From NCBI RefSeq assembly GCF_014651915.1, contig NZ_BMXU01000001.1:1054001-1118000 (forward strand): a stretch of 64,000 nucleotides of DNA, given 5' to 3'. Shown piece by piece: positions 17,042 to 24,110 of the stretch. This DNA is from Parvularcula lutaonensis. GTDB taxonomy: Bacteria > Pseudomonadota > Alphaproteobacteria > Caulobacterales > Parvularculaceae. Every line of letters begins with the position of its first letter. Positions within the stretch are counted from its first letter, which is position 1. The position numbers and the translations under genes were made by a program. The notes under the pieces were generated by a model. The model worked only from the letters and a program-made list of their open reading frames with translations. It had not been told where the DNA came from and did no database searches.

Positions 17042-18675
17042 GCACGACGCTTGCAAAAAGCTCCGCCCACGCCCCGGATGCTGGCCAGCCGCTCAGGTTC
17101 GACCAGCTCGTCCTGTCGGGCGGCGGCACCCGCTGCTTCTGGCAGGCGGGTTTCCTCCACCGGGTCCGCGACGAGATCGGGCTGGAACCGTCGCGCATTT
17201 CGACGGTCTCGGGCGGTGCCATGGTCGGGGCTGGCTTTGTCGCCCGGCTTGGTCCCGACCTCTTGCGCCTCACGAAGATCAGCTTCCGCCACGCGCGCAA
17301 CTTCCACTGGCCCACGAGCTATCTCGGCTTCCTTCCGCATGAGGAACAATACCGCCGCGTCATGGAGAAGGTGTTCGACGATGAAGCCTTAGAAAAAATC
17401 AAGAACGGTCCCCCGATCGAGGTGGTCCTGACCGAGCTTAACGCGCGCATGCCCGACGGTCTGTCGGCCGCTGCCGGGCTCGTCACCTATCTGATCGAGC
17501 GTGCGTGGAAGGATTCCACGGACAAACACTGGACCAAAAAGCTCGGGCTCAAAGAATACCGTGCCTGCGCCCGTGAGGCTGCGGCAGAAGGCAGGCTGCC
17601 GGAGCTGATCCTCACCGCGGCGCGCATCCCACCGATCTTCCAGTTCGAACATTGGGACGGACGCCCGGTGATGGACGGCGGTTCGATCTCCGATGCGCCC
17701 ATGCCGAGCGAGGAGACAGGCAACACGCTTTGCCTGCTGGCGAGCTATTTCAGCTTCCTGCCCCACCGCAAGGGCCGCTACTTCATCATGCCTTCGCGCA
17801 CGATCCCCACGGGCAAGATCGACCTCACCGAGTCCAAGGAAATCCAGGAGGCATGGGACCTTGGCGAGGAGGATGGCGAGGCGTTCCTCGAGATGTGGCG
17901 CAAGGGCGAACTCGACTGGCGGCGACCGCAAGTGGCGTCCAGACACCTAGGGCGCTACGTTTGCATGATGGTCCATCCGATGAACATCGTCGTCCTGACA
18001 GGCGCAGGCATCTCTGCCGACTCTGGGGTCGATACCTTCCGCGATCCCGACGGCGCGTGGGTGAAGAACGACCCGATGAAAGTCGCAACGCCAGAGGGCT
18101 TCGCCGAGGATCCCGCGCGGGTTCATGCCTTCTACAACGCAAGGCGCGCACAACTCCCGACTGTCGATCCGAACCCGGCGCATTTCGCGCTGGCCGAACT
18201 GGAGGCCGAGCTGGTCAAGGCAGGCGGCAGTTTCACCCTCGTGACCCAGAACGTCGACAACCTGCACCAGCGCGCAGGGTCGAAGCGGGTCCTCCCGATT
18301 CACGGATCGCTCGACAAGGCGGAATGCTCGGCCTGCGGACATGTGACCGTGTGGAAGGACGACCTCTCGACAGAGACGCCCTGCCCCGCCTGCGGGACCA
18401 CGGCCATGCGACCCTATATCGTCTGGTTTGGAGAGATCCCCCGCCATTTCGACGAGGTCGAGGACGCGATGATGGATGCTGATCTCTTTGCCGCGATCGG
18501 GACGTCGGGCAGCGTCTATCCTGCTGCGGGCCTCGTCGCCTTCGCGCGGGAGCGCGGCATTCCCCGGATCGAGCTCAATCTCGAACCTTCGGACAATGCT
18601 GCGCTCTTCACGGAGAACCACTACGGCAAGGCGAGTGAGATCGTGCCCGCCTGGGTGAAGACCGTGCTCGGATAA
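17038..18675 (+). CDS. Fusion of a patatin-like phospholipase and a Sir2/CobB deacylase
   Basis: One uninterrupted 545-codon frame. Residues 1-300 are a patatin closely similar to the preceding protein: GGGTRC (28-33), nucleophile Ser58 in STVSGGAMV, Asp213 in MDGGSISD. After a linker of about 12 residues, residues 315-545 are a complete sirtuin: VVLTGAGISADSG, FRDPDGAW, TQNVDNLHQRAG, the active His in IHGS, four zinc cysteines in CSAC and CPAC, and GTSGSVYPAA. FYNARRAQL gives the Tyr-x-x-Arg pair typical of CobB-type desuccinylases. An internal ATG at 17965 could also yield free sirtuin. The fusion is direct observation; its role is unknown. Confidence 0.85.
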   Translation: MSTTLAKSSAHAPDAGQPLRFDQLVLSGGGTRCFWQAGFLHRVRDEIGLEPSRISTVSGGAMVGAGFVARLGPDLLRLTKISFRHARNFHWPTSYLGFLPHEEQYRRVMEKVFDDEALEKIKNGPPIEVVLTELNARMPDGLSAAAGLVTYLIERAWKDSTDKHWTKKLGLKEYRACAREAAAEGRLPELILTAARIPPIFQFEHWDGRPVMDGGSISDAPMPSEETGNTLCLLASYFSFLPHRKGRYFIMPSRTIPTGKIDLTESKEIQEAWDLGEEDGEAFLEMWRKGELDWRRPQVASRHLGRYVCMMVHPMNIVVLTGAGISADSGVDTFRDPDGAWVKNDPMKVATPEGFAEDPARVHAFYNARRAQLPTVDPNPAHFALAELEAELVKAGGSFTLVTQNVDNLHQRAGSKRVLPIHGSLDKAECSACGHVTVWKDDLSTETPCPACGTTAMRPYIVWFGEIPRHFDEVEDAMMDADLFAAIGTSGSVYPAAGLVAFARERGIPRIELNLEPSDNAALFTENHYGKASEIVPAWVKTVLG

Positions 18676-19311
18676 TCAGGCGTCGAATGCGGCCTTGGTC
18701 GTCTGGCGCAGAAGATCGAGATCGACACCCGGCGCCATCTCCACGAGCTTCAGCCGCTTCGAATCCTTGTCGACGTCGAAGACCGCATGGCTCGAAATCA
18801 CCCGGTCCACGACCTGCACGCCGGTCAGCGGCAGGGTGCATTCGGGCAGCAGCTTCGGATCGCCCGACTTGGAGACGTGATCCATCAGAACGACCACGCG
18901 CTTCACCCCGGCGACGAGGTCCATCGCGCCGCCCATGCCCTTGACCATCTTGCCCGGAATCATCCAGTTGGCGAGGTCGCCAGCCTGGGACACTTCCATC
19001 GCACCGAGGATGGAGAGGTCGATATGACCCCCACGGATCATCGCGAAGCTGTCGGCGGAGCTGAAATAACTTGTCTTGTCGAGCTCGGTGATCGTCTGCT
19101 TGCCGGCATTGATGAGGTCGGCATCGACCTCGTCCTCGGTCGGGAAAGGCCCCATGCCGAGCATGCCGTTCTCCGACTGCAGCGTCACCTCCATCCCTTC
19201 AGGAATGTAGTTCGCCACCAGCGTCGGAATGCCGATGCCGAGGTTCACATAGAAGCCGTCTTTGAGTTCAGTCGCGGCCTTCTCGGCCATCTGTTCACGG
19301 GTCCAGGGCAT
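18676..19311 (-). CDS. scoB: 3-oxoacid CoA-transferase subunit B
   Basis: Beta half of succinyl-CoA:3-ketoacid CoA-transferase, which activates acetoacetate for entry into acetyl-CoA metabolism. The 211 residues show [19 protein letters not shown] and the catalytic Glu in [14 protein letters not shown], then [15 protein letters not shown] and [10 protein letters not shown]. Ribosome site AGGAG lies just upstream of the start. It lies downstream of subunit A with about 34 bp between them. Its stop directly abuts the stop of the convergent patatin-sirtuin gene, so no terminator fits in between. Confidence 0.95.
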   Translation of the reverse strand: MPWTREQMAEKAATELKDGFYVNLGIGIPTLVANYIPEGMEVTLQSENGMLGMGPFPTEDEVDADLINAGKQTITELDKTSYFSSADSFAMIRGGHIDLSILGAMEVSQAGDLANWMIPGKMVKGMGGAMDLVAGVKRVVVLMDHVSKSGDPKLLPECTLPLTGVQVVDRVISSHAVFDVDKDSKRLKLVEMAPGVDLDLLRQTTKAAFDA

Positions 19312-19345
19312 GTGATGCTCCTTTCATTATCTGCTGACGGAGAGC

Positions 19346-20044
19346 TCAGGCGGCACGCACGGTCCGCTGCTCGATCCGCTTCTCCTGATCGGCCTGGATG
19401 ATCCGGTCGACATAGATCCCCGGCGTATGGATATGATCCGGGTCCAGATCACCTGTTTCGACCAGCTCCTCCACCTCGGCAACGCAGACCTTGCCAGCCG
19501 TTGCCATCATCGGGTTGAAGTTGCGCGCGGTTTTTCGATAGACGAGGTTGCCCTCCCTGTCGCCCTTCCATGCACGGACGATCGAGAGGTCGGCCTTCAG
19601 GCCCGTCTCCATGATGTAGCGCTCCCCGTCGAATTCGCGCTCCTCCTTGCCCTCGGCAATCAGCGTACCGACGCCTGTCTTGGTGAAGAAGGCCGGGATG
19701 CCCGCGCCACCAGCACGGATGCGCTCGGCCAGGGTGCCTTGCGGGTTGAATTCAAGCTCCAGCTCGCCTGCAAGATATTGCTTTTCGAAAGTCTTGTTCT
19801 CGCCCACGTAAGAGCTGACCATCTTCTTGATCTGCCGGGTCTGCAGAAGAAGACCGAGCCCCCAGTCATCGACGCCGGCATTGTTCGAAATGACCGTGAT
19901 GTCCTTCACGCCCGAATCGCGCAGCGCGATGATGAGCTGCTCGGGGATCCCGCAGAGGCCGAAGCCCCCGGCCATCACTGTCATGCCGTCGAAAGTCAGA
20001 CCGTCCAGCGCTTCCCTCGCGCTGGAGAACACCTTGTTGGCCAT
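19346..20044 (-). CDS. scoA: 3-oxoacid CoA-transferase subunit A
   Basis: Alpha half of the same CoA-transferase, 232 residues. Visible are the CoA-binding region MAGGFGLCGIPEQLI near the start, NNAGVDDWGLGLLL, YVGENKTFEKQYL and ELEFNPQGTLAERIRAGGAGIPAFFT. The ATG at 20044 follows a GGGAGAAA ribosome site; an upstream in-frame ATG at 20077 lacks one. Together with the enoyl-CoA hydratase, the thioesterase and the complete OGDH/SucCD locus nearby, it supports growth on ketone bodies or polyhydroxybutyrate-derived acetoacetate. Confidence 0.95.
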   Translation of the reverse strand: MANKVFSSAREALDGLTFDGMTVMAGGFGLCGIPEQLIIALRDSGVKDITVISNNAGVDDWGLGLLLQTRQIKKMVSSYVGENKTFEKQYLAGELELEFNPQGTLAERIRAGGAGIPAFFTKTGVGTLIAEGKEEREFDGERYIMETGLKADLSIVRAWKGDREGNLVYRKTARNFNPMMATAGKVCVAEVEELVETGDLDPDHIHTPGIYVDRIIQADQEKRIEQRTVRAA

Positions 20045-20140
20045 CGCGTTTCTCCCGTGAAAGCTCGTTTCGGCCACGTGTTGCCGAGCCCACGGGATTC
20101 CGCAAGGGCGGGTTCCATCATGTGATTGAGCGAAATGGTC

Positions 20141-20746
20141 CTACCAGGCCGGCGGGACTTCCATGATCCGGAAGGTGGTTGCCTCGACGGCTTCCGCCGC
20201 CTCGCGCTGGGCCGCGAGCTGACCGGGGAAACGCGGCGCCGCAGGGCTGTCGCAGCCCATGGCGAAGCCGACACCCTTCAAGTAGCTGCGGCGCAGGCGG
20301 CCATTGCGATAGGCTTCTCTGATTGCCCGGTCATGGGCATTCGCCCCGGTCGCGCGGCGAACCACGGAGCGGAAGGGAATGAGGTCGGTCGTCAGGTCAC
20401 TGACGAGCTTGTAGGCCTGGTCGTCGGCGAGGTCGGAAACCTGCCCACGCAGGGATGTCGTCTCTTCGATATCGAGTGCATCAATATCCGAGCCGACATA
20501 GGCTTCCAGGTCGAGAATCTCGATCTCGATCCCGGCGCAGCTCGTCGGAACCGGTTTCTCGTAGACGTTCAGGTCGCGCAGGATCGGCGGGATTTCCTCG
20601 CGACGGACATTGAGGTCCGCCAGCGGGGCGAGCACGCCCTCGGTAATCCCCCCCGTGACGCCATCATCGGCATCATGGGGCCGGGTATGACACCCGGAGA
20701 CCGCCATCACCACTGATGCGAGCGTCAGACACTTCCACCAACCCAT
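20141..20746 (-). CDS. Lipoprotein of unknown function
   Basis: A 201-residue predicted lipoprotein: signal peptide with the lipobox AVSGC (Cys18) right after MGWWKCLTLASVVM. The mature part is acidic and helical, with DLEAYVGSDIDALDIEE, DQAYKLVSDLTTDLIPFRSVVRRATGA and a C-terminal RRSYLKGVGFAMGCD. I do not recognise the family. The start is the ATG at 20746; the open frame extends upstream without a plausible protein. It diverges from the acidic PRC-barrel gene across a 170-bp spacer with two inverted repeats. Confidence 0.7.
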   Translation of the reverse strand: MGWWKCLTLASVVMAVSGCHTRPHDADDGVTGGITEGVLAPLADLNVRREEIPPILRDLNVYEKPVPTSCAGIEIEILDLEAYVGSDIDALDIEETTSLRGQVSDLADDQAYKLVSDLTTDLIPFRSVVRRATGANAHDRAIREAYRNGRLRRSYLKGVGFAMGCDSPAAPRFPGQLAAQREAAEAVEATTFRIMEVPPAW

Positions 20747-20808
20747 GGTTTCACCGTACCACGAAGACCCTTCAAAGTCACAACTACCATTCAGAAAACG
20801 CAACAATC

Positions 20809-20879
20809 CTGCCGAAGTTCGCTGCTGATCGGCAGGAGTGTTCACGCCTGCGTGCACTGGGGACAGTTCGATCTGTCCC
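20809..20879. promoter_or_regulatory. Two inverted repeats in the divergent lipoprotein / PRC-protein spacer
   Basis: CTGCCGA (20809-20815) and TCGGCAG (20829-20835) form one perfect 7-bp inverted repeat. GGGACAG (20860-20866) and CTGTCCC (20873-20879) form a second with a 6-nt TTCGAT loop, 37 bp before the PRC-protein ATG. They could be operators or leader hairpins. No promoter boxes could be assigned with confidence. Confidence 0.4.
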
Positions 20880-20916
20880 GTGTTGGGAAAGGTGTAGCCA
20901 ATCTGAGGGCCGACTT

Positions 20917-22473
20917 ATGAAGTTTCTGCTTTCCACCACCGCAATCTCCACTCTCCTGTTGACCACGACGGCCTTTGCCCATCTTGGCCAGGACACGCAG
21001 GAGACGGAGGCAAAAGACGTCGAGAAGTACGTTGAGGACTCGGCGGAGCAGCCGATCACGCCGACTGATCTCGACCAGGATGCGTTGGATCGCGTCGAGG
21101 ATGCCGAGACCCTGAACAAGATCGTTCTCGACGCCACGACCGAGGCCGGCGACGGTAAGGTTATCGTCGAAACAGGTGATGATGAACGGAAACAGGTCGT
21201 CGCTGATGCTTCGACCACGCCTGACCGTCCGTCCCAGAATGAAACGGACGATGGCGATGACAATGAGTTGAATGAAACCCAACGTCGCCAGCAGGCCGCA
21301 ATCAACGCGATCCTCGCAAAGACCTCCGACGAAACCCGCACCGCAAGCAGCGACGTCGATAGTGACGAGAACAACGCCGAGCCGGAGAAAGTCGCAACCA
21401 ACGCAGAGGTCAAAGAGGACGAAACCTACGAAAAGCAGGCCAAGCCCGAGGCCGAGTCGCCGATGATGAGCGCGGCCATGCAGGACAAGCATCGGAAGAT
21501 GATGACAGAGCAAGCGGAGATGCGCTCCGACGATGTCTTCATCACGACCACCTCCGTCCGCCTGCGCCCCGATGCGATCAACGCCAACCGCTTGCTGGGC
21601 GAGGACATCGACAGCATCGAAGGCGATGACGATATCGCAGAACTTGATGACCTCATTATCGACAAGGACGGCCGGGTAACCGAGGTTGTCCTGAAGGCCG
21701 GCGGCGTGCTCGGCCTTGGCGAGAAGACCTATGTGTCGACCTTCGACAAGCTGACATTCCGGCCTGAGGAGGACGACGACGAGGACGAACTCGACATCAT
21801 CATGAACGCGGACAAGGACACGATCAAAGCGCTTGCGCCGTGGTCGCGGGATGAGTTCGCCATCGGTGAGAACGGAATGACGCTGCTCACCGAACTCAAG
21901 GGCGCCGAGCTACGCATTCCTGGCGTCGATGAGGAGGTCGAGGTCCAAGACGTGATCATCAGCCCAAGTGGCCTCGTCCGTTCTCTGATCATCGAGCGTG
22001 ACGGCCAGCGATTTGCCCTCGACTACGACCGCATCTCGGTCAGCGAAGGCAGTGCTGATGACGATGCAGGCTATACGGTCAACCTGACCCCTGCCGAACT
22101 CGCAGCGCTCCCGGTCCTGATCGTCGATATCGAGGACAACCCGCTCCGCCGGGTGGGAACGGCCATCGAGAATGCCGCCGAGAACACAGCGGAAAAAGCC
22201 AAGAAGGCCACCCGTGCCCTGCGTTCGGAGGGCCGTGAGGCCGCCGAAGAGGCAGACGAAGCCGCTGGAAACGCCAAGCAGGAACTCGAAGAGACCGGCA
22301 ATGAGGTGGAAGCCGAAGCCGAAGAGACCTGGAACGAAACCAAGGAAGCCGCCGAGGCCGCCGAAGAGGAAGCCGAGGAAACCACGAACGAAGCTGCTGA
22401 TGCAGTCGAGGACGCAGGCGACGATTTCAAAGAAGGCGTTGAAGAAGCGACCGACGGTCGTCCAAACCGCTAA
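20917..22473 (+). CDS. Exported acidic protein with two PRC-barrel-like domains and a helical LEA-like tail
   Basis: A 518-residue secreted protein with signal peptide MKFLLSTTAISTLLLTTTAFA. Residues 25-200 are a very acidic, low-complexity stretch. Two PRC-barrel-like domains follow, at about 222-282 (NRLLGEDIDSIEG, IDKDGRVTEVVLKAGGVLGL) and 322-378 (LTELKGAELRIPG, SPSGLVRSLIIERDGQRFAL). Residues 410-518 are a charged helical repeat of A, E, K and T (AENTAEKAKKATRALR, EEADEAAGNAKQELEETG) like LEA or apolipoprotein proteins. It probably acts in the periplasm or at the envelope; function unknown. The ATG at 20917 has GAGGG upstream. A UUCG-loop terminator follows. Confidence 0.85.
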   Translation: MKFLLSTTAISTLLLTTTAFAHLGQDTQETEAKDVEKYVEDSAEQPITPTDLDQDALDRVEDAETLNKIVLDATTEAGDGKVIVETGDDERKQVVADASTTPDRPSQNETDDGDDNELNETQRRQQAAINAILAKTSDETRTASSDVDSDENNAEPEKVATNAEVKEDETYEKQAKPEAESPMMSAAMQDKHRKMMTEQAEMRSDDVFITTTSVRLRPDAINANRLLGEDIDSIEGDDDIAELDDLIIDKDGRVTEVVLKAGGVLGLGEKTYVSTFDKLTFRPEEDDDEDELDIIMNADKDTIKALAPWSRDEFAIGENGMTLLTELKGAELRIPGVDEEVEVQDVIISPSGLVRSLIIERDGQRFALDYDRISVSEGSADDDAGYTVNLTPAELAALPVLIVDIEDNPLRRVGTAIENAAENTAEKAKKATRALRSEGREAAEEADEAAGNAKQELEETGNEVEAEAEETWNETKEAAEAAEEEAEETTNEAADAVEDAGDDFKEGVEEATDGRPNR

Positions 22474-22497
22474 AACCGATCATCGGTTCAAAAAAGA

Positions 22498-22524
22498 AAG
22501 GCCGGGGTTCGCCCCGGCCTTTTT
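22498..22524. terminator. Bidirectional intrinsic terminator between the PRC gene and odhB
   Basis: AAGGCCGGGG (22498-22507) pairs with CCCCGGCCTT (22512-22521) around a TTCG tetraloop, followed by a T-run on the plus strand and preceded by A-rich sequence that gives a U-run on the minus strand. It serves the convergent genes ending at 22473 and 22546. Confidence 0.92.
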
Positions 22525-22545
22525 CGTCTCCGTTTGCGGCGGGCC

Positions 22546-24105
22546 TTAGAGGTCCAGCAGCAGGCGTTGCGGATCCTCGAGGTTCTCCTTGATCCGCACC
22601 AGGAACGTCACGGCGCCTTTGCCGTCCACGATCCGGTGGTCGTAAGTCAGCGCGAGGTACATCATCGGGCGGATCTTGATTTCGTCATTGATGACCACCG
22701 GACGCTTCTCGATACGGTGCATCCCGAGAATACCCGACTGCGGCATGTTCAGGATCGGCGTCGACATCAGCGAGCCGTAGACACCGCCATTGGTGATGGT
22801 GAACGTGCCGCCCTGCATTTCTTCGAGCTTGAGCTGGCCGTCACGGGCCCGGCGACCGAAGTCTCCGATCTCCTTCTCGATCTGCGCCAGGTTCTTCTCG
22901 TCGGCATCACGCACGACAGGAACAACGAGCCCTTTGTCCGTACCCACCGCAATACCGATATCGTAGTGGTTCTTGTAGATGATATCGGTCCCGTCGATCT
23001 CGGCATTGACCTCGGGCACTTCCTTGAGAGCCTGGATAGCCGCTTTCACGAAGAAACTCATGAAGCCGAGCTTCACGCCGTGCTTCTTCTCGAAGAGGTC
23101 CTTATATTTGGAGCGCGCCTGCATGACGGCTGTCATGTCCACGTCGTTGAAGGTGGTCAGCTGCGCTGCCGTTTCCTGGCTTTCCTTCAGGCGGCGGGCG
23201 ATGGTCTGGCGCAGGCGGGACATCTTCACGCGCTCTTCGCGCTCTCCCAGCTCACGCGGAGCGACCGGTGCCTTGGCCTTGGCCGGTTCCGACGAAGCGG
23301 CACCCGCCTTCTCGAGGGCTTTGAGGGCATCCCCCTTGGTGATGCGCCCGCCGCGGCCCGTGCCTTCGATGTTCGACGGGTCGAGACGGTTCTGCTCGAC
23401 GATGCGGCGCGGTGCGGGCGAAAGTTCCGTATTCGTCTGCTGGACCTGGCTCGCGGCAGCCTGAGGCTTGGTTTCCTTGGCAGTGCTGCCGGCAGCAGCT
23501 TCCCCGGACGTGATGATGCCGAGAACTGCGCCGACGGAAACCGTCTCGCCTTCCTTCGCGACAATCTCCTTGAGGACGCCCGACACAGGGGCGGGCACAT
23601 CGACCGCCGCCTTGTCCGTCTCGAGGGTGACGACCGGCTCGTCGATTTTCACGTAGTCGCCGACCTTGACAAGCCATTCGCCGACATCGGCTTCCGTCAC
23701 GCTCTCGCCGGAGGACGGCGCGAGGATTTCGACCTCTTCGCCCTCAGCCGTCGCGCTCTCCTTGATGGTGCCTTCGCCCGGAGAAGCTGCGGCGGTCGTC
23801 AGTTGTTCGTCCGTAGGCTGCACACCGCCGCCTTCGTCGCCTGCAGCATTGCCGTTCACCGCAGCGCCAGAGCTCTCGCCGATTTCGCCAAGCAGAGCGC
23901 CTAGCTCGACCGTGTCGCCTTCCTTGGCGGCGATCTTGCTCAGCACACCCGCGGCAGGTGCGGGCACCTCCACGGAGACCTTGTCAGTCTCGAGTTCAAC
24001 CACAGGCTCGTCGGCGGCGACCTGGTCGCCTTCCTTTTTCAGCCATCGGCCAATGGTGGCCTCGGTGACGCTTTCTCCGAGGGTGGGGACGCGGATCTCT
24101 ACCAT
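22546..24105 (-). CDS. odhB: 2-oxoglutarate dehydrogenase E2, dihydrolipoyl succinyltransferase with two lipoyl domains
   Basis: Core subunit of the 2-oxoglutarate dehydrogenase complex, transferring succinyl groups from lipoate to CoA. The 519 residues contain two lipoyl domains, with lipoylated Lys42 ([14 protein letters not shown]) and Lys165 ([14 protein letters not shown]), separated by an Ala/Gly/Glu-rich linker. A peripheral-subunit-binding domain lies at about 235-275 ([20 protein letters not shown]) and the catalytic domain at about 290-519, with the active-site [10 protein letters not shown]. Most OGDH E2 proteins have a single lipoyl domain and about 400 residues. It starts 5 bp after the odhA stop. 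Confidence 0.96.
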   Translation of the reverse strand: MVEIRVPTLGESVTEATIGRWLKKEGDQVAADEPVVELETDKVSVEVPAPAAGVLSKIAAKEGDTVELGALLGEIGESSGAAVNGNAAGDEGGGVQPTDEQLTTAAASPGEGTIKESATAEGEEVEILAPSSGESVTEADVGEWLVKVGDYVKIDEPVVTLETDKAAVDVPAPVSGVLKEIVAKEGETVSVGAVLGIITSGEAAAGSTAKETKPQAAASQVQQTNTELSPAPRRIVEQNRLDPSNIEGTGRGGRITKGDALKALEKAGAASSEPAKAKAPVAPRELGEREERVKMSRLRQTIARRLKESQETAAQLTTFNDVDMTAVMQARSKYKDLFEKKHGVKLGFMSFFVKAAIQALKEVPEVNAEIDGTDIIYKNHYDIGIAVGTDKGLVVPVVRDADEKNLAQIEKEIGDFGRRARDGQLKLEEMQGGTFTITNGGVYGSLMSTPILNMPQSGILGMHRIEKRPVVINDEIKIRPMMYLALTYDHRIVDGKGAVTFLVRIKENLEDPQRLLLDL

Positions 24106-24110
24106 GATGC

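Noticed and set aside
16169-18675. An anti-phage defence system (patatin plus SIR2 domains, as in CBASS or other defence operons)
   Set aside because: No cyclic-nucleotide synthase, TIR, nuclease or other defence gene lies nearby, the sirtuin is of the CobB deacylase type with zinc cysteines, and the operon begins with a housekeeping stress sigma factor.
22534-23904. A 456-codon plus-strand frame antisense to odhB (similar long frames: 25797-27362 against odhA, 48380-50179 against ppdK, 55283-56485 against mscS)
   Set aside because: All are mirror frames of strongly identified genes in GC-rich DNA; their translations are His/Arg/Asp-rich without any domain, and none has a ribosome site.
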